A DNA stretch of 56,895 nt from an uncultured Clostridia bacterium (GCA_947631325.1 CANRKX010000003.1:1-56895); one strand, 5' to 3'; counted from the first letter of the stretch, positions 7,968-16,889 are shown. The notes: generated by a model from the sequence alone, not told the origin. Program-made: numbers and translations.

Positions 7968-9421
7968 CCCTTGCCCTCGTTGACGATGCGGGTCATGGCG
8001 CGGCGCATTTTGGACTTGGCGTCCTCGGGCATGCCGCACACCTTGCCCGTCAAGCCCTCCTTTACCATTCCGCGCAGAGATTTGCCGAAGACGTTGGTAT
8101 CCCACATGTCGTCGGGGTGGGTCTCGAAGCCGTCCATCATGCCGCGGACTATGCTCTCGCTCTGGGCGGCGGCGCCCATTATGGGGCTGACTTCGCCCGT
8201 CACGTCCACCTTTACTATATGATAGCTGGGCGCGCTGGCTTTGAGCTTTATGCCCACACTGCCGCCCTGCCTTACAACGGCGGGGTTTTCAAGACTCATG
8301 TCGTCGTCGCAGGGCTGGACTATGCCATAGCCGTTGACTTTGGCGCACTCGAAGGCGTCCTTTATCTTATCATAGCTCCTCTTCGCCTCGGACGCGCCGC
8401 GGACATAGCGCATTAAGGAGTATTCGTCCGCCACCTCTTCGCCCGCTATCTCGGTCAACATATCGAAGAAAACGCCCTCTTTTACGTCGGCTTTTATCTT
8501 CGCCTTGCCATCCGCGAGATTTAGGGAGATTGAGGGGGTATCGTTCCAGAATTTACAGCCCGACAACATGCCGTCGAGAGCGGCGCAATCCTTCATTTTG
8601 GATATATCTTTTGAAGTCGTGCGCACCCTGTCGAGAATTTCGGCAATCGACGAACAGTCGGCGGGCAAAAACCTCATCCATTGGGGGATATCCACGTCTA
8701 TACCCGTCACGGGGAACTCGAAGAGCACCCTCTTCAAGATATCTGAAAGCCCTGCGGAGTCGAGCTTTTCACAGTTGACGGCGACGGTGGAGACGCCGTA
8801 TTTTTGTTCGAGTTCGGCGCACAGTTTTTTGGACTCGGCGCTGTCGGGCTTGACGCAGTTCAATACTATTATAAAGGGCTTGCCGCACTCTTTAAGCTTA
8901 TTGACCGTGCGCTCCTCCGCCGCGATATAGCCCGAGCGGGGGATATCGGCAATGGTGCCGTCGCAAGTGACTAAAATACCTATAGTAGAATGTTCGGAAA
9001 TGACCTTTTCGGTGCCCAATTCCGCCGCCTTTTCGAAGGGCAAAGGCTGACTGCTCCACGGCGTGTTGACGAGGCGGGGCGAGCCGTCCTCCTCTTCAAA
9101 TCCCGTTGCTCCCTCGGTCATATACCCCACGCAATCGCAAAAACGCACACGCGCAGAGGCGTTGTCTATGGCGACCGTCGCCGCCTTTGCGGGCACAAAC
9201 TTGGGCTCGGTGGTCATCACGCTCTTGCCCGAACCCGACTGCGGCAGTTCGTCAACCATTATACTCTTCGCGTTGCCGTCCGCGACGTTGGGAATGACGA
9301 GCTCGGTCATAAATTTTTTTATCAGCGTGGATTTGCCCGTTCTGACGGGACCCACGACCCCAAGGTAAATATCGCCGCCGCTCCGCTTGGCGACGTCCTC
9401 ATAAACATTGAAATCAACCAT
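7943..9421 (-). CDS. spoIVA: Stage IV sporulation protein A, spore-coat morphogenetic ATPase
   Basis: A 492-residue protein, the same length as Bacillus SpoIVA. It polymerises on the outer forespore membrane and forms the coat basement layer. It starts MVDFNVYEDVAKRSGGDIYLG, with a Walker A at residues 24-31 (GPVRTGKS) and a TRAFAC-type GTPase-like fold that hydrolyses ATP (family knowledge). I chose the ATG at 9421 over the in-frame ATG at 9469 because of the family N-terminus and the GGAGGCG 5 nt upstream. It shows that the organism is, or recently was, an endospore former. Its ribosome binding site lies in a long hairpin (see 9425-9466). Confidence 0.96.
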   Translation of the reverse strand: MVDFNVYEDVAKRSGGDIYLGVVGPVRTGKSTLIKKFMTELVIPNVADGNAKSIMVDELPQSGSGKSVMTTEPKFVPAKAATVAIDNASARVRFCDCVGYMTEGATGFEEEDGSPRLVNTPWSSQPLPFEKAAELGTEKVISEHSTIGILVTCDGTIADIPRSGYIAAEERTVNKLKECGKPFIIVLNCVKPDSAESKKLCAELEQKYGVSTVAVNCEKLDSAGLSDILKRVLFEFPVTGIDVDIPQWMRFLPADCSSIAEILDRVRTTSKDISKMKDCAALDGMLSGCKFWNDTPSISLNLADGKAKIKADVKEGVFFDMLTEIAGEEVADEYSLMRYVRGASEAKRSYDKIKDAFECAKVNGYGIVQPCDDDMSLENPAVVRQGGSVGIKLKASAPSYHIVKVDVTGEVSPIMGAAAQSESIVRGMMDGFETHPDDMWDTNVFGKSLRGMVKEGLTGKVCGMPEDAKSKMRRAMTRIVNEGKGGVICILL

Positions 9422-9424
9422 AAA

Positions 9425-9466
9425 CGCCTCCGCAAAATGTATGTATAATAACATACGGCGGAGGCG
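9425..9466 (-). promoter_or_regulatory. spoIVA leader: hairpin hiding the Shine-Dalgarno, with a sigma-E-like -10 inside
   Basis: Reading the minus strand, CGCCTCCGC (9466-9458) pairs with GCGGAGGCG (9433-9425), which contains the ribosome binding site. An inner stem GTATGT/ACATAC sits at 9456-9451 and 9444-9439. The inner right arm also forms CATACATT, a full match to the sigma-E -10 consensus, although no clear sigma-E -35 is seen at the right distance. Confidence 0.55.
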
Positions 9467-9489
9467 CAAAATTTAGAACGAAAGACAGT

Positions 9490-10689
9490 TTATTTTTTTT
9501 CGGGCGATTTGACTTGGAGGACTTCGGAATAGAACTCGTCCATCTCCTCAACAGTCTTGAAGGTTGCAAGGAACATGGTGTTGCCCATTGCCGCAGAGAG
9601 GGCGTCGGGCACCCTGCCGATATTCTTTAAATTGGACTTGAACTTATCCACTATGTCCTGTTCGGAGAAGAGGAAATCCTTGCCGTCGCGTCTGCCCGCA
9701 AAGGCGCAGAAATACCTTTCGCCCGGCTTTACTTGCGTGCAGTCGAAGGCAATCATATCAGCCCAAATTTTATAGACGTCGGTGGAGTTGGCGTAATTCA
9801 TCATATCGGGGGATATGCCGCCGCAGGGACGCATGTTGACTTCGAGAGCGACAACCTCTCCCTTCTTTCCTATATGTTGGTCGGAAAGCAATCTGAAAAA
9901 CTCGAAATGGACGAAACGGCTCTTGACGCCGAAAGCCTTTACGGTCTTTCTGCCGAGGGCGCGGACGTCGGGGAAGGGCTTATTGACCATATAATATAAG
10001 CTGTTGTCGTTGTTGTTGACTATGTCCATTATGGACATGGGGGTGACGTTGCCCGTCTCGAAAATGGGCTTTCCTTTGCTGTCGATTATCGCGTCGTATG
10101 AGTTGACTTCGGCGTCGATAAACTCCTCCATGATATAGCCTTGAGGGTCGGAAGCCATAAATTTTGAGAGCTGTTCGTCGTTTTCGAGCTTGTAGGTGTC
10201 GTTTGCGCCCACGCCGTTGTCGGGCTTGACAATCACGGGATAGCCGACTTCGGAAATGAAGGCGCGGCAGCTTTCGATATCCTTGACAAGACAATATCTC
10301 GCAGTCTTGACGCCCGCCTTTTTGTAGTACTTTTTCATCTCCGACTTGTACTTTATCTTTTTGATATCGCCCTCGTTAAAGCCCGAGGTTATGTTGAACG
10401 CCGTGCGGAGGCGCGCGTCGCGTTCAAGCCAATACTCGTTGTTGCTCTCGATAAAATCTATCTTGCCGTACTTGAAGATGAAGAAGGCGACGGCGCGATA
10501 TACTTGGTCGTAATTTTCGAGGGAGTCAACCTTGTAGTACTCGGTGAGCGAGCTTTTGAGCTCCTGAATGAGGTTGTCATAGGGGCAGTCGCCAATGCCC
10601 AAGACGTTGAAGCCGTTGTTTTTAAGGTGACGGCAGAACTTCCAATAGTTTGCGGGGAAGTTGGGCGAAATGAAGATAAAGTTTTTCAT
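9490..10689 (-). CDS. ATP-grasp domain ligase of unknown substrate
   Basis: A 399-residue ATP-grasp enzyme resembling carbamoyl-phosphate-synthase-like or carboxylate-amine ligases. It has an N-terminal preATP-grasp fold (FIFISPNFPANYW), then the ATP-grasp core from about residue 110 with GYPVIVKPDNGVGANDTY (glycine-rich ATP loop), YIMEEFIDAEVNSYDA, and a metal-binding VALEVNMRPCGG. GAGGT lies 10 nt before the ATG. Upstream on the same strand are two esterases and a lysophospholipase-like hydrolase, separated by 232 bp that hold a dispersed repeat. Ligases of this type join a carboxylate to an amine, thiol or hydroxyl through an acyl phosphate; no substrate can be named from the sequence. Confidence 0.85.
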   Translation of the reverse strand: MKNFIFISPNFPANYWKFCRHLKNNGFNVLGIGDCPYDNLIQELKSSLTEYYKVDSLENYDQVYRAVAFFIFKYGKIDFIESNNEYWLERDARLRTAFNITSGFNEGDIKKIKYKSEMKKYYKKAGVKTARYCLVKDIESCRAFISEVGYPVIVKPDNGVGANDTYKLENDEQLSKFMASDPQGYIMEEFIDAEVNSYDAIIDSKGKPIFETGNVTPMSIMDIVNNNDNSLYYMVNKPFPDVRALGRKTVKAFGVKSRFVHFEFFRLLSDQHIGKKGEVVALEVNMRPCGGISPDMMNYANSTDVYKIWADMIAFDCTQVKPGERYFCAFAGRRDGKDFLFSEQDIVDKFKSNLKNIGRVPDALSAAMGNTMFLATFKTVEEMDEFYSEVLQVKSPEKK

Positions 10690-10736
10690 ATGTAATGTAC
10701 CTCAATAGAGTTGTAATGCGGTGGGAAAATTATAAT

Positions 10737-10860
10737 AAGGTGGGATTATTAGAAGTAGCAACCGAGACCACGGGGGGATTCTTCCACTCAATCGAACCTG
10801 CTTCGCGAGATTCTCATTCGGTCAGAATGACAACATGGGACGGGCGCGGGTATTATTGCC
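10737..10860 (-). repeat. Dispersed modular repeat, copy R1 (unit A)
   Basis: It shares with 32744-32867 the whole run from AAGGT...ATTAGAA through AACCGAGACCAC, CCACTCAATCGAACCTGCTTCGC, TCGGTC and ATGACA, to GCGCGG-TATTATTGC. In reverse orientation its core also occurs in the R3 and R4 clusters. It fills most of the 10690-10921 gap between the ATP-grasp gene and the esterase. No coding capacity is visible. Confidence 0.85.
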
Positions 10861-10921
10861 AATAGGAAGCCGCGGGGCAGTTATGCGACGCATATATGCA
10901 CCGCGTTCGGTAGGAAAGAGA

Positions 10922-11671
10922 TTAGTCAATCAAATACGGTAAAAAATACGCCGCCTGCACAAACCACCACTCCCAATCATGCCTTACGTCCGCGCCCCAA
11001 TAGTCAAAACGGGCGCCGACGTTCTTTTCACTCAATACACCGTCGAAATAGCGGGTGCTTTCCAGAGTTTCAATCTCCCACGCGCCCTGACCGACGCAGA
11101 AAATCATTCTGCCCGAACGATACTTATCGAGATAGGGGTGATCGTTCGGCATATTCTTTATGAACTGCTGAGGGGAGTTTATGTACGTCAATTCGTCGTG
11201 ATAATCGCCGAAAAAATATTCGTTTGTATAAGCCCCGCTCAGACACATGACGGCGTCGAATATATCGGGAAAGCGGAAATAGAGAGTTGCGGCGTGGAGT
11301 GCGCCGAGGCTCAATCCCGTTACGGCAAAGCGAATCTCCCAGCCGTTCGCGAGGGTGTTTATCTCGGAAAAGCGGGGAATCGCCTCCTCCACTATATATT
11401 TAATCCAGCTCTCGTGGCGGCATATGCGCCAGCGGGGGTCGCCCGTTCCTGCGAGCGTTTCGCCGTCTAACGAGTCGATTGTAAACACCTGTATGCGCCC
11501 GTCCTCGATGTACGGCGCGTATACGTCAATCATGTGCATATCCTCAAACTCGTAAAATCTGCCGCCCTGACAGGGTATGCACAGCACGGGCTTGCCCGCG
11601 TGACCGTACACCTTGAATTCCATATCCCTGCCGAGGTTGTGGCTGTATTCCTTGTGGTATTCTATATTCAT
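10922..11671 (-). CDS. Putative esterase (alpha/beta hydrolase), 249 residues
   Basis: An alpha/beta hydrolase of the putative-esterase/Esterase D-like group. The nucleophile is the Ser in GLSLG, inside AVTGLSLGALHAA, and a C-terminal HDWEWW provides the likely catalytic His. The N-terminal strand region reads KVYGHAGKPVLCIPCQGGRFYEF. No signal peptide is present, so it is cytoplasmic. It is 12 bp downstream of a second, diverged esterase, and the pair looks like an ancient duplication kept in one operon. The substrate is unknown; related proteins cleave acyl esters and enterobactin-type lactones. Confidence 0.82.
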   Translation of the reverse strand: MNIEYHKEYSHNLGRDMEFKVYGHAGKPVLCIPCQGGRFYEFEDMHMIDVYAPYIEDGRIQVFTIDSLDGETLAGTGDPRWRICRHESWIKYIVEEAIPRFSEINTLANGWEIRFAVTGLSLGALHAATLYFRFPDIFDAVMCLSGAYTNEYFFGDYHDELTYINSPQQFIKNMPNDHPYLDKYRSGRMIFCVGQGAWEIETLESTRYFDGVLSEKNVGARFDYWGADVRHDWEWWFVQAAYFLPYLID

Positions 11672-11683
11672 GGTAAAGCCCCA

Positions 11684-12442
11684 TTACAGCTCGGGAAAGA
11701 GCGTGTTCATGAAAAAGGGTATCTGCTCCTGCCAGGACTGTTCGCAATGGGTGCCGCCCGGCACTATGCGGGCGGTGAGGTTGACGCCCTTTTGTATGAA
11801 CGCCGCGCACGCCTCCGAAAACGCCTGCCTCTGGTTGGAGTGATTTTTGAATTCCCTGCTGCCGTAATCCATATACAGAATGGTATCGCGGCGGGCAGAG
11901 CCCTTTTGAATTACTTCGGGCGTGTTGTCGCCGTATACCCAAAGGCTGGGCGAAAGAGCCGCGCCCTTGGAGAAATATTTATTGTAGTTTAAAATGGCAT
12001 AGACGGTCATCAATCCGCCCATGGAACTGCCGCCGATCGCCGTATTCAACCTGTCGGGGAGGGTGGGATATTTGCAGTCTATGTAGGGCTTGAACTCGCG
12101 GACGAGCCAATCCATATACTTTTTCCCCCTGCCCTTAATCTTGGTGCCGTCGTGCATGGTGAAGTTGACGGGGGAATATTCGGACAGCCTGCCGTTGCCC
12201 TGCGTGTTGCACTCCACCGCCGCGACGATTATCTGCGCGCCCGTGTAGTCGAGATAGTCCCCAAGCCCCCAACATTTGCCGTAAGTCGCCTCCTCGTCGG
12301 TGAAGAGGTTATGCCCGTCGAACATGTAGAGGACGGGATAGCGTTCGTAGCTGTCCTCATAGCCGACGGGAAGATATACATAAGCCTTCCTCGTTCTGTC
12401 GCCCGTTAATTCGGGTATAGTCACGTCCCATCTGTCAATCAT
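11684..12442 (-). CDS. Putative esterase (alpha/beta hydrolase-fold, IroE/Fes-like), 252 residues
   Basis: A member of the putative-esterase family. It begins with the typical KAYVYLPVGYEDS and YPVLYMFDGHNLF segment, has the nucleophile Ser in GGSSMGG, an SLWVYG segment, and a likely catalytic His in GGTHCEQSW near the C-terminus. There is no signal peptide. It lies 12 bp from each neighbour, so it is clearly part of one operon. Possible roles include release of an ester-linked product made by the ATP-grasp ligase downstream, or deacylation of sugars given the GH3 gene upstream; neither is shown. Confidence 0.85.
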   Translation of the reverse strand: MIDRWDVTIPELTGDRTRKAYVYLPVGYEDSYERYPVLYMFDGHNLFTDEEATYGKCWGLGDYLDYTGAQIIVAAVECNTQGNGRLSEYSPVNFTMHDGTKIKGRGKKYMDWLVREFKPYIDCKYPTLPDRLNTAIGGSSMGGLMTVYAILNYNKYFSKGAALSPSLWVYGDNTPEVIQKGSARRDTILYMDYGSREFKNHSNQRQAFSEACAAFIQKGVNLTARIVPGGTHCEQSWQEQIPFFMNTLFPEL

Positions 12443-12454
12443 ATAAGCCTGCCG

Positions 12455-13375
12455 TCAGATTTCGGAATTTATAAATTCAAGCAAGTCGGCGCGCACTTCT
12501 TCCGCGCAAAAGTCGTTCAAAATCTCGTGCCGAGCGCCCTTGTAGAGCTTGATTTCAACCCTGTTTACGCCGTATTTTTTAAACTTTTTATATGCCTTTT
12601 CGACGCCCTTGCCATAGTCGCCCACGGGGTCGTCGCTGCCCGCGACAAAGAACACGGGAAGGCGTTTATCGACAGATTTTATTATCTTGGACGAACATGC
12701 GCCCTTGATTGCCGAGAACAGCACATAGTAGCCGTTGTCGGTAAAGTCGAAGCCGCAGAGGGGGTCCTCTCTGTATCTTTCGCGGTTCTGTCTGTCGACC
12801 GAAAGCCACGAGTTGGGGTCGTTTTCGGAGGCGAATTTTTTGCCGTACGAGCCGAAAGCGAGATTTTTGATGAATTTGCTTTTATTGTGCCAGCCGCAGA
12901 AGAGGGCGTTGAAGCGCGTCATAAATTTCGCCGTGCTCATGAGCAGTTTGCCCTTGAAGCCCGTGCCCATTATTATCGCGCCCGACAGACCCTTGCCATA
13001 GAGGGCGATATAGTTGCGGCAGAAAAAGGAGCCCATGCTGTGGCCCATGACGAAATAGGGAAGCCCCTCCGCTTCACTTTCAACCCTTGTCCTCAGAGCG
13101 TGGATATCCGAAAGCACAGTCTTATAATTATGGTCGTCGCCGAAATAGCCCAGCTCGCTTTCATCCTTTGCGGAAAGCCCGTGACCCAAATGGTCCTCGC
13201 CGCAGACGATAAAGCCGTTCTTCGTCAAATACTCGGCAAAGGGCGCGTATCTTGCGGCGTACTCGCACATGCCGTGAATTATCTGCACTACGCCGCGGGG
13301 CTCGCCTTCGGGACGCCATATACACGCATGAATTGTGTGCTTGCCGTCGGCGGAAGGGTAATATATGTCCTCCAT
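12455..13375 (-). CDS. Alpha/beta hydrolase, lysophospholipase/monoacylglycerol lipase-like
   Basis: A 306-residue serine hydrolase of the PldB/Hydrolase_4 group. Visible are VQIIHGMCEYAARYAPFAEYL (oxyanion region), GEDHLGHGLS, the nucleophile elbow GHSMGS, an acid in AGSDDPVGDY, and a catalytic His in GARHEIL. A strong GGAGGATAAA precedes the ATG. There is no signal peptide. It follows the ketopantoate-reductase-like gene by 63 bp and precedes the esterase pair by 12 bp. The precise substrate cannot be read from sequence. Confidence 0.88.
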   Translation of the reverse strand: MEDIYYPSADGKHTIHACIWRPEGEPRGVVQIIHGMCEYAARYAPFAEYLTKNGFIVCGEDHLGHGLSAKDESELGYFGDDHNYKTVLSDIHALRTRVESEAEGLPYFVMGHSMGSFFCRNYIALYGKGLSGAIIMGTGFKGKLLMSTAKFMTRFNALFCGWHNKSKFIKNLAFGSYGKKFASENDPNSWLSVDRQNRERYREDPLCGFDFTDNGYYVLFSAIKGACSSKIIKSVDKRLPVFFVAGSDDPVGDYGKGVEKAYKKFKKYGVNRVEIKLYKGARHEILNDFCAEEVRADLLEFINSEI

Positions 13376-13438
13376 TTTATCCTCCGATAAATATCAATGA
13401 TTATCTAAGATTGTGAAAATTTTTGACTGCGGCTAAGG

Positions 13439-14440
13439 TCAGTCGAGCAGGGCTATATTGTCCTTTGACGGGGTGAGTTCGCTGCGCTCTATGGAGTGCG
13501 CAAGCTCGATAACCTTATGATTTACGGGCACGGGCACGCCGAAATTTTTTGCCGCATGCACTATGACGCCGTTTATAAAATCAATATCGCACCGCTTGCC
13601 CGAGACGAGGTCGAAATACATTCCCGACACAATATTTTTATGACCTTTCATGGCGCGGGGGAGAAGAGATAACGCTATCTTTTTCTTTAAAGCTCCGCGA
13701 TAGCCGAAAATTTTAACTATGTCGTGACCCTGAATTTTTTCTATCTTCACTCCGCAGGCGTCGGCGACGGCGAACGATTCGTTCAGGAGGGCGAGCGCAT
13801 AGACGCGCGCCGCCTTATCCTTTGCCACCTCGCCGAAAGTCAGCCCCGTGATGGCGGACAGCGACGAAAACGCCGAATTCACCGAGAGCTTTGCCCAGCG
13901 CGCGCCGATGAAGTTGGAGACTGTCTCCACCTCTCCCATTGCCGATAAAATTTCCCTGACGCGACCGATATAGGCGTTGTCGCCCGACAGCGAGCCGAGG
14001 GAAAAAGTGAGCTTGTCGCTCTCAGAAGTGAGCTCAGCCTCGCCAAAGCCCTTGAACTTTGCGCCCCAAGATACGGCGCAGCCCAACGTTCTTTCGGAGC
14101 CGATTACGCCAGCGACGGCGGGCTCGGGCAGACCGTTTTGCATCGTGCAGACGGTGCCGTTATCTTCAAGATAGTCGCTAATGAATTCGCAGACTTTGAC
14201 GTTGCCGCTCTGCTTGGTCATGAGAAAAATTACGTCGTACTTGCCCGTCATTTCATCGGGCGTAAAGGCGCGGACGGGGGTTGTAAAATCGACCGTGCCC
14301 GTTATGTGCGCACCCTTTTTATTGAGGGCTGCGACGTGCTCTTTGTTGCGGGTGATGAGGTCACATTCTTTCCCCGCCCTGTTGAGGAAGGCGCCGAGAA
14401 CCGTGCCCATTGCGCCCGCTCCGTAAATTGCTACTCTCAA
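13439..14440 (-). CDS. 2-dehydropantoate 2-reductase family protein
   Basis: A 333-residue NADPH-dependent ketopantoate-reductase-type enzyme. The N-terminal dinucleotide motif is GAGAMGTVLGA, followed by LMTKQSGN and TMQNGLPEP, and the C-terminal helical domain has SKLSVNS-like AKLSVNSAFS. I prefer the TTG at 14440, with GAGGAG 8 nt upstream, so that the protein starts directly at the Rossmann beta-strand; a longer frame to 14539 would overlap the end of the GH3 gene. PanE proper makes pantoate for CoA, but many paralogues reduce other 2-oxoacids. With no panB or panC nearby I leave the symbol empty. Confidence 0.85.
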   Translation of the reverse strand: MRVAIYGAGAMGTVLGAFLNRAGKECDLITRNKEHVAALNKKGAHITGTVDFTTPVRAFTPDEMTGKYDVIFLMTKQSGNVKVCEFISDYLEDNGTVCTMQNGLPEPAVAGVIGSERTLGCAVSWGAKFKGFGEAELTSESDKLTFSLGSLSGDNAYIGRVREILSAMGEVETVSNFIGARWAKLSVNSAFSSLSAITGLTFGEVAKDKAARVYALALLNESFAVADACGVKIEKIQGHDIVKIFGYRGALKKKIALSLLPRAMKGHKNIVSGMYFDLVSGKRCDIDFINGVIVHAAKNFGVPVPVNHKVIELAHSIERSELTPSKDNIALLD

Positions 14441-14466
14441 CTCTTTATCTCCTCGTATGCCGTGTG

Positions 14467-16764
14467 TTATTTTCGGGAGGGCGGATTTTCGCCCCTTTTT
14501 TTGTCCTTGGGAATTCTGTTTTTGGTCATAAATTTCCACGCCGCTTTAAAATACTTGCCGTTGAAGAAATCAACTATTCCCTCGGCTTGGCGTGGGGTGA
14601 ATTTTGCAAACTGCGCGCCCATGCGCACCTGCGCGTATTTGAGGGAGCCGTGAACCATGTCGTTATTTCTGAATATTCTGAACGTCGTCCGCACGACCAA
14701 TCTCACGAGAATGGCGCGCGAATTTATGAGTTCGCCGAAAGGGGTAGTCATGTCGGCAATCACCCTGCCCCGCTTGTTTTTCGTAAGGGCGTACGGCGCG
14801 GGACTGAGCAACGACGTGTTGCAGGGGGCGACAAAATCGCAATCCCCCTTTAAATTTATCTCGCTTGAAAAGGAAAGATTATCCGAACTTTCGCCCAAAA
14901 ATATCCTATACGTTCCGCCCACCGTGACCCAGCGGTTTTGCTCGGCGGAAAAACTGCAAAAATCGCGTTCGTTAAGGCATATCTCCGCCTCTTTTTGCTC
15001 GCCCGCACCTAAAAAGACGCGCGTAAAGCCAGCAAGTCTGAGCCCTGCTGACGAAGCAGCGGAGGGCAACTCGATATATGCCTGAGCGACGCACACCCCC
15101 TCCCTTTCGCCGATATTTTTTACCGTGAAGGTCACTTTTTTTTCGTCAATACTGACGTTTGAAAAGGCGAATTTCGTATAGCCCAATCCGAAGCCGAAGG
15201 CGTATTTGGGGCGGATGGAGTTTGCCGTGTAGTGGCGATAGCCCACCGCCATGCCCTCGGTGTAGACGGCGGCGTAAGGCGTCTTTGAGAAGTCATTAAA
15301 AGAAGGGAGTTCCTCGGGAGAGTTGAAGAAAGTTTCGGCGAGTCTGCCGCACGGAGCGGCTTCGCCCGTGAGAAGTTTTGCTATCGCCTGCGGTGCGCCC
15401 TGCCCCGAGAGACCGACATATAAAAGGGCTTCGACGCCGCTATCCCAAGAAGTATCCACCGCGCCGCCGCAGGAGAGGACGCAGACCACCTTTACGCCCG
15501 CGGCGCAAAGGCTTTGAACGAGGTCAATCTGGCTTTGGGGAAGGCGCAAATCCAACCTGTCCTTGCCCTCGCTGTCGCCCGTGTACAGGGCGAGACAGCA
15601 CACCGCAACGTCCGCAGACTTCGCGAGGCGCACCGCCCTTTTTATAAGTTTTTTACTCGTCTTTTTGCCCCGTCTGTAACCTGCGCAATAGCCGATAACT
15701 TCGCGCATGCTTTTAAGGCGGGCAAGAAGGTTATCGGCGCAGTTGGGATTGACGTGCGAGGAGCCGCCGCCCTGTATGGGGGCGTTTTCCGCCGCTTCGC
15801 CGACGACGGCAATCTTTAACCCCTTATTTAAGGGGAGAATATCGTTGTTGTTCTTTAAGAGTACGGCGCAACTTTCGGCTGCCTTTTCCGCAAAGGCGGC
15901 GTGTTCCGCCATATCGCAATTGTCAATTTTGGGGTGGGGACGGGAACAGAGTTTTTTCACCCTGTCGGCGCAGGCAAAGAGCTTTTCATCTTCCAGCTCT
16001 CCCCTTTCAATCGCCGAAGTTATCTCGCCCGCCGATAGGGTGCAGGCGGGCATTTCGAGGTCGCAACCCGCGGCAATCGCCTTATGCCGCATAAAGGTGC
16101 CGCCCCAATCGGTCACGACGGTTCCTTCAAATCCCCATTCGCCGCGAAGGACGTCGGACAAAAGCCACTCGTTTTCGCTGCAATATACGCCGTTGACGCG
16201 GTTATATGCCGTCATCACGCACTCGGGCGAGGAGTTTTTGACGGCGATTTCGAAAGGGCGAAGATATATTTCGCGAAGGGTGCGGATATCTACAACGCTG
16301 TCCGACACAGAACGACCCAACTCCTTGTTGTTGGCGGCGAAGTGCTTTACACACGCGCCCACGCCCGTGGACCGGACGCCCCTTACGTACGCCGCGCCCA
16401 ACTCGCCGCAAATGAGCGGCTCTTCCGAAAAATACTCGAAATTTCTGCCGTTTAGGGGATTGCGCTTGACGTTCAACGCGGGGGCGAGCAAGACATCGAC
16501 GCCCGAAGCCGCCGCCTCCTCGCCTATGCGCCTGCCGACTTCTTCCGCAAGCCCCCTATCCCAGCTGTTGGCGAGGGCTGAATGGGCGGGAAAACAGGTC
16601 GCCGCGGCAGAGCCGTGCAGACCGAAGGCGTCCGACTTTTCCGTCTCCTGCATGCGGAGACCCGCAGGGCCGTCTGAAAACCTGACGCCGTGCGCCGTCC
16701 AGAAATCTTCGCCGACGACGTATTCCGCCGCATGGCTTATTGTCCAATTTTCCCTTTTATTCAT
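14467..16764 (-). CDS. Glycoside hydrolase family 3 (beta-glucosidase-like)
   Basis: A 765-residue GH3 enzyme. The (alpha/beta)8 domain has GVRFSDGPAGLR, GRNFEYFSEEP, KHFAANNKE and the nucleophile Asp219 in VVTDWGG. The alpha/beta sandwich follows (IAVVGEAAE, GGGSSHVNP), then a fibronectin-III-like domain (VTFTVKNIGEREG). An extra 60-80 residues at the C-terminus, after CNTSLLSPAPYALT, are helical and not typical of the family. There is no signal peptide, so it acts on imported oligosaccharides. The mRNA leader is about 15 nt and has no Shine-Dalgarno. Specificity (glucosidase, xylosidase, glucosaminidase) cannot be fixed. Confidence 0.92.
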   Translation of the reverse strand: MNKRENWTISHAAEYVVGEDFWTAHGVRFSDGPAGLRMQETEKSDAFGLHGSAAATCFPAHSALANSWDRGLAEEVGRRIGEEAAASGVDVLLAPALNVKRNPLNGRNFEYFSEEPLICGELGAAYVRGVRSTGVGACVKHFAANNKELGRSVSDSVVDIRTLREIYLRPFEIAVKNSSPECVMTAYNRVNGVYCSENEWLLSDVLRGEWGFEGTVVTDWGGTFMRHKAIAAGCDLEMPACTLSAGEITSAIERGELEDEKLFACADRVKKLCSRPHPKIDNCDMAEHAAFAEKAAESCAVLLKNNNDILPLNKGLKIAVVGEAAENAPIQGGGSSHVNPNCADNLLARLKSMREVIGYCAGYRRGKKTSKKLIKRAVRLAKSADVAVCCLALYTGDSEGKDRLDLRLPQSQIDLVQSLCAAGVKVVCVLSCGGAVDTSWDSGVEALLYVGLSGQGAPQAIAKLLTGEAAPCGRLAETFFNSPEELPSFNDFSKTPYAAVYTEGMAVGYRHYTANSIRPKYAFGFGLGYTKFAFSNVSIDEKKVTFTVKNIGEREGVCVAQAYIELPSAASSAGLRLAGFTRVFLGAGEQKEAEICLNERDFCSFSAEQNRWVTVGGTYRIFLGESSDNLSFSSEINLKGDCDFVAPCNTSLLSPAPYALTKNKRGRVIADMTTPFGELINSRAILVRLVVRTTFRIFRNNDMVHGSLKYAQVRMGAQFAKFTPRQAEGIVDFFNGKYFKAAWKFMTKNRIPKDKKRGENPPSRK

Positions 16765-16785
16765 AAAATTTATATTTACTTATTC

Positions 16786-16814
16786 ATTTTAGCACATATA
16801 TTTACATTTTGCAA
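16786..16814 (-). promoter_or_regulatory. Sigma-A promoter of the GH3 operon
   Basis: TTGCAA and TAAAAT on the minus strand have a 17-bp spacer. The start point would be near 16779, so the leader is about 15 nt, A/T-rich and without a recognisable Shine-Dalgarno. Confidence 0.7.
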
Positions 16815-16889
16815 TAAATGTTTGAATATTTTTTGCATAGAGAAGTCATTTTTATCTGCATTTTTTATAGATATATTCCAAAAGCAGAA

